64,000 nucleotides of DNA from Xestospongia bergquistia (Eukaryota > Porifera > Demospongiae > Haplosclerida > Petrosiidae), in the NCBI GenBank assembly GCA_963965975.1, contig OZ014411.1, positions 7,549,001-7,613,000 of the forward strand. Reading direction: 5' to 3'. The notes beneath the pieces were generated by a model. The model ran no database searches and was not told the DNA's origin. It saw only the letters and a list, made by a program, of their open reading frames with translations. Below, in pieces: positions 55,422-64,000 of this stretch. Position numbers and translations under genes: made by a program. Position 1 is the first letter of the stretch, and each line of letters starts with the position of its first letter.

Positions 55422-58400
55422 TTATTTTGAAAAAACTGGGATATCATCACCATAACAGGTAAAACCAGCCCAATGACGCCAGGATGACCAGTGAGGATCT
55501 TTAGAAAGTTCCTCACAAGCAATGTTCAGAGCTTCAGATGGTCGAGTCTCTGGTAGACAGAGAGCATTATAGAAGTGTTTAACAAATTCAACAGCTGCAT
55601 TATCAGCAATACTCCAGGTTGTTGCTATGACAGTAAGAGCACCCGCTGTTCTGAAAGCATTTGCAATACTATTTGTTGATTCCTGCAGTTGAGTAGTACC
55701 AATACCTGATACACAAGTAGAAAGAAACACAAGTCGAGTATTTGTGAGATCCATACCACACACTGTCAAAGAGGTAAGCATGCCTGTGCTGGCTGTGGGA
55801 TCGATGTACTCGAATTTTTTTGCCATGTATGTGTTGATACCAGCTAATGCTAAACCTGACTCTGAATCTTCTTGATTGAGATTTAGTGCATCAAATTGAA
55901 AATTAAGATGACCAAACCCATGAGTAGAAAAATGAACCAACAGTGGGGACTTAAGAGAAACTACAGACTCTAGATTAGCTTTTTCACCTTGAAGAAGATG
56001 GGTGCTTAGCTCAGGATGACATAGTCCAAGGATCTCTTCAATGAAATGTGCTTCTTTGAGTGAATATTCTAACTGATGACAAAGCTGAATTTCTGGTCGA
56101 AAAGGATTTAAGGCATAAAGCTGTTCCCATAAAGATACATCAGTTTTTGAAGTGGGTGGTTTCTTCTGATGATCAAAGTTGGGATCAGCAATTATGTAGC
56201 AGTCCTTAGTGCCAATTACTTTTTCACTGGTCGGCTTTATTGTGGTAGGAAGAACTGAATCAAATTTCGTTGAAGTTCCTTCCAGGTGAGGTGATGCTGG
56301 TTGGTAGTGAAGTGCACTCTTTTGATATTCTTGTCCCAGCTGTGCCATAATTTCTAAACGTAAAAGCTCTCGACAGGATCCGAGGTGACTGATTGTACGA
56401 CCTTGAAACAGTGGAAGCCCATCTTCTCCTGGGAGCAATTTAAGTGGCAACATACTAAAATGGGGTTCAGGACTCAAGTAAATGTGCTTTACTTCAGGAT
56501 GTTTTATGTGTTGTTGGATAACTGGAGGGAAAAGAATGTTGACAAGTTCTTTCCCAACAACTTCCAGTTTTTTCTCTTCATCAGAAGTACTTCTAGCAAG
56601 GTTCCCAGCAGTGACTAAGTTCCACTGCTTTATCCACTTTTTTATAGTATCTGTACAAGCCTTTTCACCAACAAAAGTAAGCTCTCGTGTTCCATCAGGC
56701 TTTAAAGCAAGAATAAACAAATCAAGGGAAGCCTTTAGGTCAGCTTCATCATACTTACCAATCAAGGCATACTCAATTATCAACTCATCTGGTGTCAGAA
56801 CTTTCTCTACTGGCAGCAACAGAGGAAAGTGAGCTACTGTTGACCAACATCGATAAGCATGACATTTGAAAAAAGTACTGATGCTGCTCTGATGGTCTTT
56901 CTTGAGTGAAATAATTTTATCGCTGGCATCAGAAATTTGCAATGCTTTTAGCTTGTGAAAAAGGTGACTTGTTGAGAGAAATATTTCTCTAAGTCCTTCT
57001 CTAATAGCTACTGTCTTAAATTCTGAAAACAAACCCTTCCATCGAATTATTATATCGCAAACAAGTTTTGGGTTTGTTTCTTTCAAAAGAACAGCTGCTA
57101 CAAGCACTTTAAGTCTAAATCCTCTTATGGTAGAGAGAACTTCATTGAGAGTGAATCCACCTTGCTGAATTTGAACACCAATTAACGATAATAGTAGCTT
57201 CTCCCCAGCTAACAATGCATCTTGTGCATTGCTAACATCTCCACTTTTAAAGAACACATCTGTGAAGAAGAAAAGCCATCATTTATAACAATATATTGCT
57301 ACTTGGTAATTACATACCTACTTGGCTTATAATTTCCTCAGCATCAGAAATAGTCACCATTTCAGCTGATTTCTGTAAAATTAATTTCATTCGCTTCTTA
57401 GCATTCTCAACTGGATCTTCACAAAGCTTATCAGGAGAGATCACAAACGGAATGGTCACACCTGTATTCTTGGAGAGCACTGCAGTTTTTGCTGTTCCAA
57501 TGATATATTCAAAAGGTTCATGAAGTTGTTGATATGCCTTTGGAAATTGAGAAGCAAGTAGTGGAAGAAGAGATTCAAGTTTCTTGCAATGGTCCGAAAG
57601 TACAGAGCATTCCTCATAAGAAAGATCAGTAGACCTACGATTATAACAGTCGATGAGACCTGCCAGCACATTCATGTGATTACAAACATACTCAGAAGTG
57701 TTTAAAAGAGAACAGTCAAACAAGGGAAGGCACATGGTTATCATGTGACAAATAGAATGAAAACCAGTGTTAGCAGCATTGAGCATATACATTCGTGTAG
57801 TCACTACTGACACTGCTAGAAGCAACAAGGACCTTACAACAGGATATAAAGTACAATGTAGGTCATTCTCTAGACATTTCACCAGTTTTTCTGTTGCTCT
57901 GATGGATTGTGGTTTTATTTGTATGAGGAAATCACCATCTATGGCTTCACCAACTAGAACAGCCCACTCCATCACTGCACTACCAACAGTATGACCAAAT
58001 AAGCCCATAATTTGTTCAAATTCATCTGAAATCTCAATGAGGTACTGTCTCATAGCATCATGTGACATTTCTAGTAGAGGAGACAAACGACTAGCCATAC
58101 AGTAGAACAGAACCCTCCAGTAGGCATCAGAAAGTATTTTCAAACCTTCTGGAATTAAGCTTCCTGACCCTCCTGTAATCATGGCCTTTTGCTTGCCAAT
58201 AACTTGAAAAAGCTGTGCAGCACCTGGTGGAAGCAATTCAAGTAACTTATCCTCAGTATAGATGTTTTCACAGGCTTTTAACCACTGATCTACAAATTCT
58301 CGGCAAAAGCTAGTACTATGCATCAACAGGAAACCTTGTTGAGCAGTTTGTTGTACATCTTGGTTTCTCCCCAGTGCATTCAAAGCATAACATTTTCTCA

Positions 58401-58641
58401 AGTAACCTTTTGGCCATTTAGGTGAAACTTGAATTGCTCTCTCTGCATCTTTCAAAGCTTCTTCATACTTACAGAGTTTAAAGAAAGCTAAACTCCGGTT
58501 ACTAAGAACAGTATGACAATTTGCATCAATATCAAGAGCTTCAGTATAGGCTGTGATGGCTTTATTGAAGTCAGGTGGTTGACCTTTCATGTATTCATTG
58601 CCACATTCCTTCAGTCTTTCTACTTTGTCTGCATCTGTCAT
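55422..58641 (-). CDS. TPR-CHAT domain protease-like protein
   Basis: Two exons on the minus strand: 58641-57318 and 57259-55422, with a 58-nt GT-AG intron (GTATGT donor, TTCTTCACAG acceptor) splitting a codon. The product is 1053 aa. Residues about 6-100 form three TPR helix pairs (GNEYMKGQPPDFNKAITAYT, LSNRSLAFFKLCKYEEALKD, PKGYLRKCYALNALGR) of the co-chaperone type. A long helical middle follows. Residues about 640-1053 are a CHAT domain (caspase HetF-associated with TPRs), with the His motif VHFSTHGFGH (His888) and the Cys motif FLSTCVSG (Cys957), then ANAFRTAGALTVIATTWSI and the terminal WAGFTCYGD. CHAT domains are caspase/separase-clan cysteine peptidases, found in bacterial defence proteases and in invertebrate TPR-CHAT expansions. 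Substrate and pathway are unknown. The catalytic pair is intact, so activity is plausible. Confidence 0.9.
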
Positions 58642-59390
58642 CTTGACACTTTTTCAAATCTCAGATAACCAAAATAGTCAGCTGACTGCCGAATATACCT
58701 TAATTAAAAATAATTATTGTCCATAAATTATAAACTCGGTTCAAAGGTCATAGTTAAAATTTGGCACTAGAGCAATATATTGACAAATTGAAAGCTGACA
58801 CTAGTTCTCAGGCTTGTCCTCCTGCAATTTCTTTTTCGTTGCCCATGCCTACTATCTTAAATTCAGTAAACGTTTTCTGCTCATCACACTGATATATAGA
58901 TAGTGGCAATAATGTAATTAGTGACAGCAGATAACGTTGTTAACAAAGCAACAACACAATTGATACTACCCATAACTGCAGTCAGCCTCAGGTCGAAGTG
59001 AAGAATTAAAAATTAATGTATACAGAGGAGATTAAGAGACATACTTAGCAGCTTTTAAGTATTCCATACTTTCCAGGTATACTCTCAGAGATTAGCTGTT
59101 GACATCGCATTGCATATGTAGCTTATTAAAACATTAACATTTGATTGCTTTGTGTGCAATATTACATACTCAAACTATTACATAATATAGTATTCTTTTG
59201 TTATACCCACTTTTATAACATTAGCTTATTTCCATTTATAGTCATACTATATAAACATTAACAAGAACAAAATCATCATTGAATTAGAAAATCATCACAA
59301 CAGAGACAAAACTCAACTCAATTACAAGATATGGTAAAATATATAATATTGTTATACCAAAGTACGTCTGTATCAAGTATAAAGAACAGC
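58642..59390. other. Intergenic
   Basis: Promoter side of the TPR-CHAT gene and 3' flank of the minus-strand PLAC8 gene. Nothing specific recognised. Confidence 0.5.
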
Positions 59391-61690
59391 TTATTCTCTA
59401 GCCATTGACTGACCACTGGGAGCCAACTCATTACCTTCTTGTATCAGAGCACAAGGAGTACAGAACACTGCACAGAGGAGATCATTGAAGAAGGTACCCT
59501 AAGAAAAGATAGATGTTGTCATATTAACAAGTAGAGCTCAACCATATTGTTAGATAAACAATACAAATACATATATTTGATATAGTACTCATCCCTACAT
59601 TACCACATCTCATGACAAAAAAGTTATAATGAGAGTTTATTGGGTGAAGAGAAGTCTATTATAAGTCACATGACCTAGTCTATTGTTAATATTCAATTCT
59701 TTTATCTTTTTATTCATTGTTAATATTGGTTTGCTTGTGTATAGTGTGTGTGTGTGTACATAGTGTTAATTATATTCATGACATATTGATGTGCATGTAT
59801 AGCATGTGCAGCGTTAATTATATTAAATGGTTTGTACTATAAAAACATAGTGAGGATATACAGGAAATGAAAAATTAATCAGTATAGTTATATTTTATTC
59901 CTAGATCCTAGCTTAAACCTAAAACATAGTATTAAGTGTATCTGACCTTGGCTTGATTTTGGCACTAATCACCTCTTATGGATAATAGTGAATGTACATT
60001 AAAGAGAGTGTTTTGATTGCAACATAGTTTAGTTACTATAGTTAATCAATTTGTTAAGGAAAGGTTATTTATTCTAAATTTACTCTTACTTACCAAATCT
60101 AATAACAATAGGCAGACATAGTTAAGACAGTTAAGTACTACTAGAGCTAATTCTGTAAATCATACAAGTTATTAAATTCTTACATTTACTTAATTAAAAT
60201 GTAATTTACTATTCCAATTTCTTATAATGTTGATCATTAGTAATGGCCAGAAACTATATAGGAAATCAGTTATGTATTATTCATTAATCTCATTGCTCTC
60301 TGTGTGGGAGAAGGTTATAGTACTTGTTGGTGTCTGTTTGTTTATAACTGTGCAATGTACTTCAAATCTAGTAACAACAGTGTTTTCAGCTAAAAAACTT
60401 GGCAGAGAAATGCTCAGTATTGTGAATTTATTCTAACTACAAAGGCTGCCAAAGAAAAGCATATACTGTGCATTCAAACATAACTACCTATAAATTTGAT
60501 GTGAAAGTTTTTAATAAAATGTTTCCTTCTAAATTTCCACTCACATTGAGTATCTTTTTGCCAACCATTGGATTTCAATGTAAATCAGAGGTCAATGGTA
60601 TATATTTTTATAAGAACATGTATTACAAGAACTATAATGAAATCACATAGTTGTTATAGACTGTTACAGACCATTAATGTTAGAGACATTATAGTATATT
60701 CGACAGAACCTATATACAATTTAATTATGTTGCTGTTTGGTGTTCCACATAACTTGTGATGGTCATTAACTTAGATAGAGACTGCTTACTAAAAATGAAT
60801 ATTGTGTACTTAGACAAAATCAAACATTGAATTCAAAAAAATCTGACTGCTTATTAAATCTATCAGTTTTCCTACTACTTTATTACATTAAAAAATAGTA
60901 CTACATGTACATATATAGAGAGAGGCCTTACATGAAGATACAAGTGTAGTCTAGAGCTCATAATCATTGAGTTAAGGGAATACCACAGTTATGTATGGGT
61001 CAAAACAAAGTCTCCTGTATACCATAATACACTAGGAGTGTCCTAGTGCATAACCACATTAAGAAGGATACAACCTAATCCTGCACATAGAAATTTCAAT
61101 GTACCTATCACATCTTTTATGCAAGAAAGGCTTAGTAAAAGACACAAGACAAAATTGCTAAAATTAATACACATTAAATTCAAATGTTTTTAAATCACTA
61201 AATTTAGTAGACACTATCGATAGTAGACTAAACTGTTTATTAAAATGCCTTAAAATAACTCTCTACTTGCTATCAAAACAGATTTTTTTCTTTATCAAAC
61301 AATAATCAGTTATGATATCATAGGTAGTCATCCTTAATTGGTAAGCTGTCATGTTGATAAAATATATAATTAACAGTACATAGAGCAGGAGTATACATGT
61401 ACATAGAACAAGACATTGAAACAGATTTGAAATGACAAAAATGTGTTTCCTAAATATAGATAGAGATTTTGTGAGAAGTGTTACTGTAACACAAAATATA
61501 TCACATATCATTTTGTCTTAGTTACTTACATCAATGTTTTTCTTCTCTCTAATTTTGCCCCTGTTTGTGGCATGGCAATACCAGTTGACAAATGGTATAA
61601 TTCCATATATACCATGTATGAGACAACTCTCACCCATAGCCTCAGCATTTCTACCCTGTGTGTAACAAGGAACTAGAAATGTTACAATAC
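59391..61690 (-). CDS. PLAC8-domain cysteine-rich protein, minus-strand gene, partial (5' exon not found)
   Basis: Exon 61690-61530 (161 nt, same size and phases as exon 2 of the gene at 9219) encodes IVTFLVPCYTQGRNAEAMGE, then SCLIHGIYGIIPFVNWYC and RGKIREKKNID. After a 2.0-kb intron (GTAAGT donor, TTTTCTTAG acceptor) the last exon, 59498-59391, encodes GTFFNDLLCAVFCTPCALIQ, then EGNELAPSGQSMARE and a stop. In the plus-strand cluster this last part is divided by an intron before the ELxGP segment; here it is continuous. The first exon (W..GLFGCFGDC) was not found up to 64000 and may lie outside. CPCI is VPCY here, so one Cys of the motif is lost. Confidence 0.8.
59499..61529 (-). other. Intron of the minus-strand PLAC8 gene
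   Basis: GT-AG borders. Short frames at 60227-60759 and 61263-61511 have no recognised features. Confidence 0.6.
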
Positions 61691-61702
61691 CTGGAGATAG
61701 AC

Positions 61703-61704
<2 letters not shown>

Positions 61705-61790
<86 letters not shown>
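61705..61790. repeat. (GA)n/(CT)n tract at a splice acceptor
   Basis: About 43 GA dinucleotides on the plus strand. On the coding (minus) strand this is a CT tract ending about 13 nt before the acceptor of the 161-nt PLAC8 exon, so it doubles as an enlarged polypyrimidine tract. A long Leu-Ser frame through it is an artefact. Confidence 0.95.
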
Positions 61791-61792
<2 letters not shown>

Positions 61793-62842
61793 CAATAAAA
61801 TATAAGAGTGTTATTTGTAAGCTTGTATTCAAACTAAATGTTTAGACAATAAATGTTAGCAAGAACACAATCTAATGAATATGACACCATTTTTACAAGT
61901 TACTGAAATGAAACAAAGCATTTGCCACAAAATCAAGAGCTAGTCTTATGGTCATAAAGCCAAACAAAGGATAATGTCATTTAAAAGGTAATGTCCCTGT
62001 AGAAAAAAAGGCTCTGTTTACTAGTGACAGCAGGATCAATTTTAAGTCATATCATCTGTTTATACACTTACTAACCCTGATGTAACCTAGACTGATTCTA
62101 TCTTAACTTCATTGAAAGAAGAGTATATTACTCATTAAAACAGAAACGTATTTGGTATCTCACTATTAGGATAAAGTAACACTCACAATCATGTTTTACA
62201 AAACATAACTAATAATACACTAAGATCTTAGTCAGCAAAGCATAAACTTTTATAGTTTGACTAGTTGATAACTCTTACACAATCCAATGTCAGAGAAACA
62301 GTTAAAAATCCCATTGCTCCACATCTGAGACATTTTGAATCTTCTTAAAACAACTCGAACACAAACTCAACAATTGAATAAGGGTGTGTCCAGTACCACC
62401 TTCTGTGTGACCTGCTTAAAAATTCAATCCCACATAATATCCGGTAGTACTGAACTATGTTTTTAACAATTTATTATTTTGGATAGCAACACACTCACAC
62501 TCATTAAGTAATGTAGAAAGAAATTAAAGAAGGAACCCTAACCCAGACTTTATTTAACTTATTGCAATGTAAATTTATACTTTATATAGTGGCTATGCAA
62601 TTACAGCACAATTATCTCATTTGGTTAGCTACAGTTTGCTTAAAGATAGTTTTCTAATACTGCTTTAAGTAAAACTCTTGCTTTTAAGAGCATCATAATA
62701 TTATTGTTGTTTAGTTCAGATACCAAAGTAACAAGCTATTAGATATTTGCATGTCACAACAATACCATCAATTATGATAGCAACATTCAATTATAAGCAG
62801 AAATAATTATATATTAATAAAAGCAGAAATGAAACAGGAACT
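61791..62842. other. Upstream part of minus-strand PLAC8 gene or its intron
   Basis: 61791-61920 is duplicated at 63100-63230. No exon recognised. Confidence 0.5.
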
Positions 62843-63098
<256 letters not shown>

Positions 63099-64000
63099 AG
63101 TCAGTCAACAAAAATATAAGAGTGCTACTTGTAAGCTTAGAATTCAAACTAAATGTTTAGCAAGAACACAATCTAATGAAATCTTTCTATGACACCCTTT
63201 TTACAAGTTACTGAAATGAAACAAAACATAACTTAGTAAAAGTTAGTGATTCTCCAATGACAGCTATGGTGCTAGTATTTTTAGTTCGCGCTCAACGTAT
63301 CGACATAATAACTGCCAAAAGTTAGTAAACTCATAGCTTTCCAAAGAAGTATTTTTGCAAAAGTTCTCACTTTAAAAGTTGGAAAATGTCATAAGCTGTA
63401 TGCAGGAGAATTCTCGAGTCTTCACTGAAAGCTGTGCCTTTTTTCAAAGGTTTTTCAGACTTTTAAAGCTTTTTGTTCGTTTGACGCTCTTTTGGCAGTA
63501 TTCTTAAGAAGTGCAGACGTTTTTCTACTGTCCACTTTAGTTTGGTGGCTACCAGTCCCGTGTTTGCCGAGTTAAAGCAGCTCAAAGCCATTTGCCCAGG
63601 TAACACACACGGGTTCTTCCGTGTTCGCCTACTCCGGGTTCGCCTACTCTAATTTTAACACAAAAGTACGGTTTTGCCTACGGATACCGTAATTCTAATT
63701 AAACAAATATTGCGATTTTACAAATGTAAAAAGTGTACAATTTAATGTTAAGAAAGTTAAAGATTAAAGAATTATAAAATTAAAGGGACTGAAACAATCT
63801 AAATAATGAAAAAAAAAAAAAAAAAAACCCCATAAAAAAAAAAAAAAAAAAAAACAAAAAAAAAAAAAAAAAAAAATGTTAAGAAAAGTAAGATTAAAGA
63901 ATTATAAGTTAATGTGTTGAGACATGCCTACTACATAGTCTGATAAAGAGATTACATTACTGCTAAATCTATCTTTGAGTTCCTTAATGTGTTGATCTTT
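63099..64000. other. Duplicated flank then unassigned sequence
   Basis: 63100-63230 duplicates 61791-61920 (shared AATATAAGAGTG and ATTCAAACTAAATGTTTAG). From 63240 on, composition changes; TTCGCCTACTC occurs twice near 63625-63650. 63809-63878 is almost pure A interrupted by CCCC, ATAAAA and C, which could be low-complexity sequence or a sequencing/assembly weakness. No gene recognised. Confidence 0.45.

Overview
The window looks like nuclear DNA of a marine sponge (demosponge, Amphimedon-like). This is inferred from several features: AT-rich, repeat-laden sequence; short GT-AG introns (58 nt in one gene); tandem PLAC8-type cysteine-rich genes; very large single-exon receptor-like genes with beta-helix ectodomains and multi-pass membrane ends; a TPR-CHAT gene; and many decayed DNA transposons and retroelements. 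No prokaryotic operons, rRNA, tRNA or CRISPR were seen.

Layout. (1) 1-17037, plus strand: a tandem cluster of PLAC8-domain genes. Seven are intact by reading frame (starts at 1104, 4662, 5686, 6663, 7447, 8254 and 9219) and two are pseudogenes (1820 and 4002). The short genes share one architecture: exon 1 of 52 or 55 nt, exon 2 of 230 nt, exon 3 of 42 nt, with the same phases. The last gene is stretched to 7.8 kb, its 230-nt exon being split into 161 + 69 nt. A further PLAC8 gene lies on the minus strand at the far end (59391-61690), without its first exon in view.

(2) 17.7-33 kb: a transposon graveyard. It holds an inverted-repeat element (17771-18318); a broken PIF/Harbinger transposase whose 3' coding end has expanded into a 17-copy, 76-bp minisatellite; remains of a second Harbinger with its MADF/SANT-like partner; two nested TA-flanked DNA transposons (23961-25143, with 24411-24832 inside); a 2.2-kb hAT element with a clear 8-bp target duplication, next to Ty3/gypsy-like scraps; and a degenerate DIRS/Crypton-type tyrosine recombinase.

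(3) 33.7-47.7 kb: two minus-strand multi-pass receptor-like genes. One (33730-37342) is broken by frameshifts and a stop; the other (43972-47733, 1253 aa) is intact. Between them is a plus-strand F-box-like/leucine-rich gene (39280-41037) with at least three decayed copies around it.

(4) 51-58.7 kb: an intronless coiled-coil protein with a central hydrophobic hairpin (51228-52148), reminiscent of alpha-helical pore formers or apolipoprotein L, faces a two-exon TPR-CHAT protease-like gene (55422-58641, 1053 aa) with apparent His888/Cys957 catalytic residues. Their co-location is the most suggestive possible system here, but a functional link is inference only.

(5) 59-64 kb: the minus-strand PLAC8 gene. 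Its acceptor is preceded by a long (CT)n tract on the coding strand, and a partial duplicate of that acceptor region sits at 62.8-63.2 kb. The window ends in low-complexity A-rich sequence.

All exon models were made by eye from splice consensus, phase and paralogue comparison; no transcripts or database searches were available.
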